Below, one piece after another: positions 1 to 9,192 of a stretch of DNA of 17,120 nucleotides (positions are counted from its first letter, which is position 1; each line of letters opens with the position of its first letter). A program made the position numbers and the translations under genes. This DNA is from Phlegmacium glaucopus (Eukaryota > Basidiomycota > Agaricomycetes > Agaricales > Cortinariaceae). The stretch lies in NCBI GenBank assembly GCA_015039465.1, contig MU130724.1, positions 1 through 17,120 on the forward strand, written 5' to 3'. Under the pieces are notes generated by a model that saw only the letters and a program-made list of their open reading frames with translations, was not told where the DNA came from and searched no databases.

Positions 1-1156
1 CAGACCTCTCCAACAATCAAAACTATGAATCCCAAATCTGTCGACATCTTGACCGTGTAGAGAAATGTCAACGATTCAACCTTTCTACAGCAATTCGTGA
101 TGCTGGGGTCGACTTTCGTGCAAGGTTTTCCTCAACAGATGAAGACGACAATGACTCCAATAGTATTTCCAGCGACGACTCAATCATTGAGACGATGGCT
201 GATCTTGTTAACCATATAAATCCGGTATCACAAAAGTCCTTGCGCTCTCATCCTGATTATTTTGCCCAAGCTGCCAACCTCGGGAATGGTCCACCCAGCC
301 GAGTTCTACCAATGCCAGCCCGTACCTTTTGCTCGTCTCAAGCAGCCTTCCATCTCAACCGAGATCCATCATATAAACGTATGCTCATTGATGATGTGGC
401 AACTTTGTTTAATATTCCAGATTTACGTGAAGCACTGTCCGACTACATGCAACGTATCATTACAGATGGCGGATATATCAGAGCTCTTGGTGGCCGCCGC
501 TCTGCATCCCGAGGACCACTACCATTTACACATTTGCAGATATGGAAGAAATTTCGTTTGCAGAATAAAGCATATCACTATCCACATGAAACCCTCCCGT
601 CTGAGGCTGTAAATGCCTGCCCTCCATCTGGCGAATGGGAATTAGGGCGCCATGATCCAGTCATTGCTAACCTCGATCCAGCTTGCGAATGGCCACATAG
701 TGGCCTTAAAGGTCTGGATACAGTTCATCTTGCAATAATTGAATACTGTGCTAACCCCCAAATTCTCAAGGTCATCAAGTCGTGGAATTGTGTCTCGTCT
801 TCCGCATTATTCCAGACATGAAACGCCTCTTTTGGGAGGATCGTTTCCTTACATATGCACATCGGTTTGACATTGTACCCCAGATCAACAAGAATATTTC
901 AGGTTCAACTACAGCTCGAGGACCTTATCCAGAGCCGAAATCATCATTATATATTCTCAAACGGGGAAAGCGAGCTAATCACGAACTCATAGGCGACATA
1001 CTTCCATTGCAGCAAGTAAGAGCGTCTGTTGACCTGACTCCTTGTTTTGGAAATGTGGCCGATCGCCGTCTCACCAAATATAATTCCTTTAGCTACTGTT
1101 CAGAATTCCAGTTGAATAAGTACTTTAACAAGGAACTGTATTTAGCTCTTTCTTAA
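1..1156 (+). CDS. Plavaka-type transposase, C-terminal part (partial, one intron)
   Basis: The reading frame is open from base 3 to 711 and resumes at 771. A 59-nt intron (712-770) has GT at 712, a CTAAC branch site at 751-755 and AG at 769-770. Splicing gives 364 residues, cut off at the 5' side by the window edge, ending at a TAA (1154-1156). Recognisable stretches are YESQICRHLDR near the start, an acidic linker, FTHLQIWKKFRLQNKAYHYP, then VELCLVFRIIP and a C-terminal LNKYFNKELYLAL. These match my memory of the region (DUF6830-like) at the C-terminus of Plavaka transposases, CACTA-related DNA transposons common in Agaricomycetes. The catalytic core would lie to the left of the window. Without the intron the gene would look frameshifted. 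No inactivating change is visible in this part. Confidence 0.72.
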
Positions 1157-1420
1157 CATTTCATTAGATAGTGATATCTGGCTGTTTGTTCACTCCCATA
1201 TTACAATGCAGTTTGAATGATAATACTTTAATTCTTGATTGCTCTACTTCGAATTTCTGAAGTGATAAGTAAAACAATAACTAGTAGGTAAGAGTCTACC
1301 TCAGTAGTTCATTGTTGTGGTAATGGTGACAATGGAAAAGGGAGATTAAATTATGTTCATATTATTTAATATTTTAAACAAGCAAGGGCTTCATAATGCT
1401 TAATAGTAGCAATGTATTTC

Positions 1421-1590
1421 CTATACAGTGCTGTACAGCGTGATATAGTGACAAAAGTGTTCTGGACAGTGCTAGTGTGTGTGACATGAATACTATGGAC
1501 ACTATGACGGACTATAAGTTTGGTGACGTGACTATGACAAACTATGGGGAACTGTAATTTTGGTGACATGACTGTGACACACTGTAGGAT
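1421..1590. repeat. Degenerate 40-bp tandem repeats downstream of the transposase
   Basis: Two adjacent 40-bp units, 1511-1550 and 1551-1590, match at 31 of 40 positions with no gap; both carry the core TGGTGAC[GA]TGACT[AG]TGACA. A weaker third copy with a 2-nt insertion precedes them (about 1471-1510), and traces of GTGACA/TAGTG motifs reach back to about 1421. Subterminal repeats are common near the ends of CACTA-like transposons, so this array may mark the 3' end of the upstream element. That link is inference; I could not define a terminal inverted repeat. Confidence 0.55.
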
Positions 1591-1890
1591 TTTCCTGAAT
1601 TTGCTGATGAAGCATACTTACACAAAATCAAGAAAGTCAATATGCCAATTTTCCAACAGTCCCAGGTGGCACCAGAGACTACAATGCACTATTTCCTTCT
1701 CTGTTCAAAGTTTGAAAGGCAGAGGATCAGACTCAGACAGGATTTAAAAAGTACAAGGGAGCTTGACATGAGCATCTTAGGGGAGAAAAGAAACCTGCCT
1801 GTGATCTTCAAATATATCAATGCAACAGAGAGATTCCAAGACACACACAGAGACCTCATCTTACAGACAGAAGAAACCACTAGCAGCTGA
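1591..1890 (+). pseudogene. LINE (non-LTR) reverse transcriptase C-terminal remnant
   Basis: An open frame from 1591 to the TGA at 1888-1890 encodes a segment like the extreme C-terminus of fungal non-LTR retrotransposon polyproteins. It has LHKIKKVNMPIF, then APETTMHYFLLCSKFERQRIR, then LGEKRNLPVIFKYINATERF. In this family a Cys-x2-Cys pair normally precedes ET-x2-HY-x3-C to form a zinc knuckle. Here the expected cysteines are replaced (PIFQQSQ), while the H and last C remain. No upstream reverse-transcriptase frame is present; the remnant starts directly after the tandem repeats. It is therefore a truncated, degenerate fragment. The assignment rests on motif recognition only. Confidence 0.5.
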
Positions 1891-2118
1891 CAGATCACCA
1901 GCAGATGTCCAACACACCCAGCTCATAGGCAAACACTCAAAAGAAGAGGTTGCAATAATTTCCCAGGAAAGCTACAGGGGATGCTGTCTTGTTTTTTTTT
2001 TCACATACCTATTCACTCTACATTATCTCTCCATCACATCATAATTGAAACCCATGCATCTTCTCAGAAGGCTACCATTCATTCATAAAGACAGAGACTA
2101 CTCAGTACATAACATTCA
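1891..2118. other. Intergenic stretch, no gene seen
   Basis: It is AT-rich with a T9-10 tract near 1992-2001. I see no convincing coding or RNA gene. It separates the LINE remnant from the solo LTR. Confidence 0.5.
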
Positions 2119-2123
2119 CATAG
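2119..2123. repeat. Target-site duplication, left copy
   Basis: CATAG directly abuts the TG end of the solo LTR and is repeated exactly at 2561-2565. Confidence 0.75.
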
Positions 2124-2560
2124 TGTTATGAACGTCTGGTACGCGCATAGCCCCCATTCCTTTTTCTCCCCTTCCTTTACTGTACATTACACCCTCCTTC
2201 ATCGCTCTCTTCCTGCACCACCCCCTTTCCCTATCTACCCTTTGCCCTGAACCTTCTATGTACTATACTTAGCTATCGCTTCCGTTCCCTCTATCTCTGA
2301 CTCGTACCGACTCATACTCCCAGCACGGACCATTCCCTTATCTCTGACTCGACCCCTTAGTATATAAGAGCCATACCCATAGCCAGAATCCCTAGTTTAG
2401 ACCTTTGTACTCTTACGGTCTTAATCTACACAGCTTGCTCAGAACCTGTCGCCCTCAGTCTTAACTTGTTGAACACGATTGCAGTTGTATCTAAGCCCCT
2501 AGTTATTTGGTCTATCGGCCCAGCACCGAACGCGAGTGCAAGCTTATAGTCGCCGTAACA
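2124..2560 (+). mobile_element. Solo LTR of an LTR retrotransposon (437 bp)
   Basis: The element starts TGTTATG and ends CGCCGTAACA, giving the TG...CA ends and short inverted TGTTA/TAACA termini of LTRs. It is flanked by a perfect 5-bp direct repeat, CATAG, at 2119-2123 and 2561-2565, as expected for integrase-mediated insertion. A TATA box (TATATAAG, 2361-2368) sits mid-element in plus orientation, in a pyrimidine-rich stretch that resembles a U3 region. There is no internal coding sequence, primer-binding site or second LTR, so LTR-LTR recombination has probably removed the body. The superfamily (Gypsy or Copia) cannot be decided from the LTR alone. Confidence 0.8.
2361..2368 (+). promoter_or_regulatory. 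TATA box inside the solo LTR
   Basis: TATATAAG follows a C/T-rich segment. In a complete LTR this would drive transcription from the U3/R border. In a solo LTR it could act as a stray promoter reading to the right, toward the 3' end of the NLR gene and antisense to it. Confidence 0.5.
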
Positions 2561-2565
2561 CATAG
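2561..2565. repeat. Target-site duplication, right copy
   Basis: CATAG directly follows the CA end of the solo LTR and is identical to 2119-2123. Confidence 0.75.
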
Positions 2566-2946
2566 TTAGTCAGGATAGTACAGTAGCAGTCTGACATAGG
2601 GAAAGGCCCCACAGGACTCAAATGGATTTTTATTTATTTTTAAAAAAAATACCACCCATTTGTACCCAGGATAGGTGGTTCACTCAATTCACATCTTAGT
2701 CCCATACTGTCACCTCTCATCTGAATTCACTGGAATTCTCTTTCTTGTATACTAAGAAGGTAAGTAAGCAACATAACTAATGTAAGGTATTCTCCAACAG
2801 ATCACCAGTTCAAATTCAAACATTTAGCATAACTATCTATCAACTAAAAAAGCACCAAAAAATGGTAGAAGATACTGGGAGATGGCAAAAGAAGTTGACA
2901 AATGACAATAAGGAGAATGATTGTCTTGTGGTAACAATCAGTCAGG
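2566..2946. other. Gap between the solo LTR and the NLR gene
   Basis: No gene is seen. An A/T run lies near 2625-2650. The stretch presumably includes the 3' UTR of the minus-strand NLR gene. Confidence 0.4.
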
Positions 2947-2954
2947 CTTGAAGT

Positions 2955-5900
2955 TTATAATGTTAATCCAGAAACTATATTTGAGGACCAACATTGAGCA
3001 ATACAGTATAATGTTGAGTAAAATCTTAAGACCATGCATACCTCTAAAACCAAGACTTCTCCTGATATATATCCAAAGCATATCTTAGACAAATATTGAC
3101 TTATAATTGGTGGTTTGCAGAAAGGAGGTGGAATGCAGATTCTCTGAAGGTTTTTGGTATGGAATATGGTGTTTTCAGATATTGCAAGGAAAGATAGCTG
3201 GGATGAGAGGTGAACACCATGAGAATCTTTCCAGGTGAAAACACCATCAGGAAGTGGTGGTACAATGTGTAATGGAATGTTATCAGATGAAAATAGAACA
3301 GAGGTATATCCTTTAAGCTCTGCTTCGCACTCTCCTGTGGCAGTATTCCAGATCCTTATAGCATCATCATCAGATGCAGACACAATATGCACACCATCAG
3401 AAGAGAAGACAGCAGAATTGACACAGTATGAATGTCCTTTGAGCTTTGCTTCACACTCTCCTGTGGCTGTATTCCAGATTTGTGCAGTGTGGTCTGAAGA
3501 TGCAGATATAATATGCAGACCATCAGGAGAGAATACAGCAGAATTGACACAGTCTGAATGCCCTTTCAGCTCTGCTTCACATTCTCCTGTGGCTGTATTC
3601 CAGATCCTTGCAGTGTCATCATCAGATGCAGACACAATATGCATACCATCAGGAGAGAATACAGCAGAATTGACACAGTCTGAATGCCCTTTCAGCTCTG
3701 CTTCACATTCTCCTGTGACTGTATTCCAGATCCATACAGTGTCATCATTAGATGCAGACACAATATGCATACCATCAGGAGAGAAGACAGCAGAATTGAC
3801 CCAGTCTGAATGTCCAATCAGCTCTGCTTCACACTCTCCTGTAGCTGTATTCCAGATCTGTACAGTGCAGTCAGAAGATGTAGACACAATATGCATACCA
3901 TCAGAAGAGAAGACCACAGAATTGACCCAGCCTGAATGTCCTGTGAGCTCTGCTGCTTCATGCTCTCCTATGGCTATATTCCAGATCCTTGCAGTGTGAT
4001 CATCAGATGCAGACACAATATGCAGGCCATCAGGAGAGAATACAGCAGAATTGACACAGTCTGAATGCCCTTTCAGCTCTGCTTCACACTCTCCTGTTGC
4101 TGTGTTCCAAATCCTTGCAGTGTGATCAGAAGATGTGGACACAATGTGCATACCATCAGGAGAGAAGACAGCAGAATTGACCCAGCCAAAATGTCCTTTG
4201 AGCTCTGCTTCACATTCTCCTGTGGCAGTATTCCAGATCCTTACAGTGTGATCATTAGATACAGACACAATATGCATACCATCAGGAGAGAAGACAGCAG
4301 AATTGACCCAGTCTGAATGTCCTTTTAGCTCTGCTTCACACTCTCCTGTAGCTGTATTCCAGATCCTTGCAGTGTAATCATCAGATGCAGACACAATATG
4401 TAGACCATCAGGAGAGAAGACAGCAGAATTGACACAGTCTGAATGTCCTTTGAGCTCTGCTTTACACTCTCCTGTGGTTGTATTCCAGATCTGTGCAGTG
4501 TGGTCAGAAGACATAGATACAATATACATACCATCAGAAGAGAAGCCAGCAGAATTGACCCAGCCAAAATGTCCTTTGAGCTCTGCTTCACACTCTCCTG
4601 TGGCTGTATTCCAGATCCTTGCAGTGTCATCATCAGATGCAGACACAATATGTAGACCATCAGGAGAGAAGACAGCAGAATTAACACAGTCTGAATGTCC
4701 TTTCAGCTTTGCTTCACATTCTCCTGTGGCTGTATTCCAGATCATTTCAGTGTGATCATTAGATGCAGACACAATATGCATACCATCAGGAGAGAACATA
4801 GCAGAATAGACAGCGTCTGAATGTCCTTTCAACTCTGTTTCACACTCTCCTGTGGCTGTATTCCAGATCCTTACAATGTGATCATAACATGCAGACACAA
4901 TATGTCTACCATCAGGAGAGAAAGTAGCAGACTTGACACTATTTGAATGTCTCAAAACTGCTTCAGACAGGCTCCATCTCTTTCTCCTTCCCACACAGAG
5001 CTTCCATTGACAGTCCATTCTACTCCCATACAATTTCCAGACATCTGATTGTTCTGGCAGCCAAGCCAATTTTGATGGACATCTTTCAAGACTGTTTCTT
5101 TTGATAAAGTCAAAATTCTCTTTCAAAAACCGTTCAGCATCAATCACTATGCTGGTCAACTCCTTTTGGGTCTAGTTTCTATTGTAAGTGTAACTCATTT
5201 GCAGCCACCAGATCACTTACATTTACCCAATTTTCTAGCTTATGTAGTGCATGCATTGCATTTCCCAACTTTCCTAAAATACTCAAACAATCCATCCATC
5301 GCAGAAGATGTGCTTGAAAAAAATCTTTCAACTCATCAGATCCATTGGTATTGTCTGCATATGTGAAGTGAAAGGCCCAGCTATCACAAGCATATGCAAG
5401 TGATTCAGAAATATCTTCATGTTTCCTTTCTGCCAAGTAACAAACATCTTTTTTATCTGACCACTCTGTATGCATTAATGATAAACACTGAAGTGCTAGG
5501 GATTTATGTGAAATACAAGGGTCAAGATAGTACTTCGAGGAAAGTGTCTTATTACTGATGAAATCATAGAAGGAGACATGGAATGTTGAGATGGGTACAT
5601 CATGGTCTTGAGATGGAATATATATCAAAGAATGAAGAGAAGAAAGGGCAGCCTCAGTGTGCTCTATGGGCATTTGCATCAAAGCACTGATGGCAGTCAT
5701 AGAGAGAGGATTATAGACATATACAACAGCTGTGAGAACCTTGTCTATATTTATCCTCTCCTTTTCATATGTAAAGGCATAGGCAGCATCCAAAATTCTT
5801 TCATAGAAAATATCAAGTGGATGAGTTACACCAGAAGTTGCTTCCAATGTCATATTGACTACATCTGAAAGACGATGAGGCATGCTAGTACTACCCTTCT

Positions 5901-7428
5901 GAGCAATATATTTGCAGACAGTTGCTGCATAAATGAACAAAGTGCCAGACATATTCACAAGGCTCTCAAGTTCAGCCTGAGGAGGCCAATTATGCCTATT
6001 GTGCTTCATTTGGCCACCAAGCAAGCAAGCTTTAATATAAAGCTCAATATCAGCCTTGACAATCTCCTTTTCAACATCATGAAGGATCAAGTTGGAATGA
6101 TCCCAAGAATAGTCAAAAGTCTCCTTGAGCACTATCTCTGGACGACTAGTGATGAAGAACTTGACTGGGAGAGATTTACTATGCTTTAAGATCACAGAAA
6201 GCAACTCAGCCACAAGAGACTGGTTGGAACACTCATCCAGAGCATCAAGAACAATGACTGGGAGATCTACTACTTGTCTGGTACCCCGGTATGCATCAGT
6301 GATTGGTTTAACAATGAAATTCAGGAATTGATTCCTAATCCTCCAAGATGAGCACTCAGGATTGGCTTCCACAACATCCAGGATAAGTTGTGAGAGGAAA
6401 GGAAAATACTTGGCCAATTGAAGGGTGATGGTGGGTATGATGCAACGAACATCACTAGTATCAACCCGGAGGTGAGAAGAGAAGAAGGTACCACCAAGGG
6501 AATTCTTTTCACGGAGGATTTCACTGAATGAGTAAGCAATTGTTGTTTTGCCGGTTCCAGCCATCCCATTGAGCCAGTATACCTTTGTCGTCGTATTATT
6601 ATTTGCCCACACTTGCAGCGTCTCAAGGATTGTCTTGCGAGTGTTCTCCGTACATGCATTGCGTGGAGCGGGGGATGCTGCGTCATATTCCGCAAATTCG
6701 GCGCGTGGCAGGAGATTCTCACGTAGCGCAGTCTATGAACTATGTTTTAGCAAAGCCGCTTTAAAAACTATACACGCTCACTAATATTTGAGGCTTCGTT
6801 CGTTCATTTCCATCAGCGCTGAATATATTCTGGACCCGACATGATAGAACCGTTAGTACGCAGGGTCACGCTACTAGAATGGCACTTACGTTAATCGTTG
6901 CCTGTGGCATGTATACGTTCTGAGCACCTTGCAAGAAAGACATTGGACTATGGGTGTTCGGAGACATGTGCTAAATGAGCAGTAATTAGTGACGATAGTC
7001 GTGATCACAAAATGGGCGCTGACCACGGATGGAGTTTCTGGTCCTTGGCCACTTGCGGAACCAAGTTGCCTGGGCACATGTCCGGATGCTGAAGTGGGTA
7101 CGGAGATTGGAGGGGATTCCGTGTATGCTTCAGTACTCGCAACTGCCGTGGCAAGTGCGCGATCGACGCCGACCACAGGGACCATTTCGAGAGGCAAATT
7201 ACTTGAAAGTATGAGGATATTATTAATAAGTAATATCAACCAATAGTATTTATTTACCCACCTTTTTTCTGCATCCACTACCGTTATATGATTACCAGAG
7301 CTTGAACCCAACTCGATCGATGATGGCGTAGGTGGGCCCTTCAAATTAAAAAGAGAGGACAACTGCCTTTTGAAAGAGCGAGCAACCTTTTCTACGCGAT
7401 TGTTCCTAGATGGTCTTTCGCTCGACAT
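2955..7428 (-). CDS. NACHT-WD40 STAND protein (fungal NLR-like receptor), six exons
   Basis: My spliced model on the minus strand is: exon 1 7428-7262, exon 2 7201-7027, exon 3 6970-6890, exon 4 6829-6782, exon 5 6732-5221, exon 6 5171-2955. All introns are GT-AG with agreeing phases and give 1399 residues. The start is the ATG at 7428 (MSSERPSRNN). The N-terminal ~157 residues are of unrecognised type. NACHT follows with Walker A GMAGTGKT (residues 213-220) and Walker B VIVLDALDEC (316-325). A linker leads to 13 full WD40 repeats (about 735-1281) and a degenerate 14th. Family knowledge: NACHT is an oligomerising NTPase and the WD40 part senses ligand; fungal homologues act in non-self recognition and programmed cell death. 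Uncertain points: the intron after exon 2 could start at 7008 instead of 7026, and the 3' end could be spliced at 3041/2947 to end just beyond. The first two introns are the weakest calls. Confidence 0.8.
3308..4945 (-). repeat. Tandem 126-bp repeats encoding 13 WD40 units
   Basis: Each unit encodes 42 residues with the frame GHSDxVNSAVFSPDG...IW. The repeats differ mainly at a few columns, and one (repeat 8) has an extra alanine codon. The high similarity at DNA level implies recent duplication, gene conversion or unequal crossing-over between units. On the opposite strand it creates long spurious reading frames. Confidence 0.85.
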
Positions 7429-8520
7429 GATGTGATGGTCAGTGATAAAGAGAGCGTCGTCACAAATTCACAATGCGCACTTGGGCTTTGCCATTCTCAC
7501 GATGAAGCACGAAGTCCAAGTAACATCTTATGTCCTTGACGCTCTTGCGCTGGCTCACCTCTCGCTACTTGGCCTACTCTGCGCACCCTGCAGGTTAACA
7601 TTGTTTCAGTGCTAAGTTTGGTCCTACATAAGCTTCCCAACAAGTACTAACATGAGGATTGAATATTGAGACAGGAAAAGCTTTTGGATTTATCTTGAAT
7701 CAAAAATGGACAGGTCGACGTGGCCCCATCCAACTACAGCCTCCTGGCAGATGGGATCAGAATTCTTTCAACAATGTGGACGGAGAAGCATAGGAAGATT
7801 ATGATATCATTTCCATCCCAGGACCATAGAGCCGTGGAGCCATCAAAGGGGTTTGTCACTCGTACACGATTGGGGATATCCGGAGGAATAGTCTCTGTGC
7901 TCTTTTCGATGCCATATATGACTTGGTGATGAGGCACAAAGTGGTGTGACAACGTATTTATGATCCATGAGAGATCCCAATTATTCGATGAAAAATAAAC
8001 CAAGGTAGTCCGTCGGCGTAATCCGGGCGCGCGCTCGAGGAAATTGGTCTATATAGGGAACCTCAAGGCCTCAAACTTCTCACTCACTCTGGATTATTGT
8101 TGTCGACTTCGGCGCTCTTAATGGTTCGTGCTTGTTTCCTCAAAGATCTATAAATTTCATATGAGCGTTTCTCCTTCAATAGTAGTTACATTGGAAAGTT
8201 CGACTTACGGCCCCCCCCTAATTTTCTTTTTTCATCCACCAGCGAGCACATTACGATGTAAGTATTGTTCTTCAGTTCGCTCCGTAGCAAGATGTTTATG
8301 CCGGTGGACTGGGTGCAAGTGAAAAAAGTATCGTGTAATCTATCACACAAAGCGTCATCTGATAAAAGAGGACGTGAGATTCACTGTGGTATGATACCTT
8401 TAAGTGAATGGTTTGTGAACCTACCGCCATCTCGTCAAAATAAAGCCTCCAACTGAATTGCGTTTTGGATTTTTTTTTAAAACCATATACCCACTTTCAA
8501 CCACGTCTGATGACCGACAT
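7429..8520. other. Region between the NLR and LTO1 genes, no assignable gene
   Basis: It contains the upstream region of the NLR gene (7429 onward, minus strand) and the 3' flank of LTO1. Two things stand out. A minus-strand open frame (7734-8003, listed separately) does not match a family I know. A TATA-like TATATAGG near 8051, followed by a C/T-rich leader and an ATG at 8120, looks like a plus-strand promoter, but no protein downstream could be assembled. Confidence 0.35.
7734..8003 (-). CDS. Unrecognised open reading frame, possible gene fragment
   Basis: The frame is open for about 90 residues and a little further upstream, with no in-frame ATG at its head. It contains [20 protein letters not shown] and [20 protein letters not shown]. 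The composition is protein-like (tryptophans, a balanced mix), but I recognise no domain. It may be a decayed gene fragment or chance. Being close upstream of the NLR start it is not obviously part of that gene. Confidence 0.2.
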   Translation of the reverse strand: MVYFSSNNWDLSWIINTLSHHFVPHHQVIYGIEKSTETIPPDIPNRVRVTNPFDGSTALWSWDGNDIIIFLCFSVHIVERILIPSARRL

Positions 8521-9192
8521 TCAGAAACTGAGATCCTGATTCGTCACCGGTTTTTTGGCACCAGTTTTATCGAGTTTCCAGATAGGAATAGCAGAGTCTG
8601 CTGCTACTTTCGATGATTTGTCTAACTGCGTGTCCAAATCTCCTTGTATTTCTTCCTCAGCAGCATCTTCGGTAGTGGATCGAAGTCTGGGATGAATGCC
8701 AAGAGTCGAGCAGAGTGCCTTGTATCGAGACCGAATCTGGCGTAGAAGTCTTGATATGTCAAGTGAGGACGCAGCGTCGTCTGAGATGGATGGGTTGACG
8801 CGTGGAAATTGGGAGATATATTCGAGTAGATGTCGGACGTGCTGTGAGGATCGGCTGCCACAAAAGAAACGACAAGTCAGATAACAAATTGTTTTGATAG
8901 GAGGATCAACCCAACTCGTCTTCCTTCGACTGCTGTCTGAGGATCGCCCTCCAGGTCAATGCGAAGCCTTCATAGAACCCAATTTCTTCCCACATTTCGA
9001 ACCCTTTTTCCCTGCCTAACGATCTCCCTTCTATTAATCCATGTGTACATCCATGTGCAAAACCATCGTGATATCCCGAATCGTAGAAACTGGTAATCAT
9101 ACAGGTCAAAATATTTGCAGTTTTGAGGAAGTTGACAGTCCATACGTTTGTTCAACATGAATGAGAGACTCTAAGTCAAATGCCTCTGTCAT
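8521..9192 (-). CDS. LTO1: LTO1 (ORAOV1) homologue with deca-GX3 motif, three exons
   Basis: The model is exon 1 9192-9146, a 56-nt intron (9145-9090), exon 2 9089-8931, an intron 8930-8855, and exon 3 8854-8521, giving 179 residues from the ATG at 9192. Glycines fall exactly every fourth residue at 21, 25, 29, 33, 37, 41, 45, 53 and 57, with Trp at 49 taking one slot. This is the deca-GX3 signature of the LTO1/YAE1 family. Exon 3 adds RHLLEYISQFPRVNP and LLRQIRSRYKALCSTLGI, typical of the LTO1 C-terminal half. In yeast, Lto1 with Yae1 brings the cytosolic Fe-S assembly (CIA) targeting complex to Rli1/ABCE1, a ribosome-recycling ATPase. The protein ends DLSF. The second intron is uncertain: a more typical 56-nt version (8910-8855) is out of phase by one base, so I used the weaker donor GTCGAA at 8930. 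Confidence 0.82.

Noticed and set aside
195..1156. Apparent frameshift in the transposase between two overlapping frames
   Set aside because: A 59-nt GT-CTAAC-AG intron restores the conserved sequence exactly, so no frameshift is needed.
3235..4755. Long plus-strand frames opposite the WD40 array (for example 3235-3999, 4065-4316, 4429-4755)
   Set aside because: They are antisense shadows of the repeats, show the same 42-residue period and have no domain of their own.
3308..4945. CRISPR-like array of regular repeats
   Set aside because: The period is 126 bp, the frame is continuous and encodes WD40 units, and the genome is eukaryotic.
5179..6612. NACHT and WD40 parts as two separate genes
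   Set aside because: A 49-nt intron (5172-5220) with GTAAGT and CTAG joins them in phase. The TTG/GTG 'starts' of the two frames are artefacts of open-frame calling.
8119..8456. Small plus-strand gene after the TATA-like site near 8051
   Set aside because: The first ATG frame stops after ten codons. Attempts to splice onward gave nothing recognisable, so only the promoter-like signal is mentioned.
8622..9109. Two separate small minus-strand genes
   Set aside because: The 8906-9109 frame is LTO1 exon 2. The 8622-8861 frame is the wrong phase of exon 3; the right phase gives the LTO1 C-terminus.
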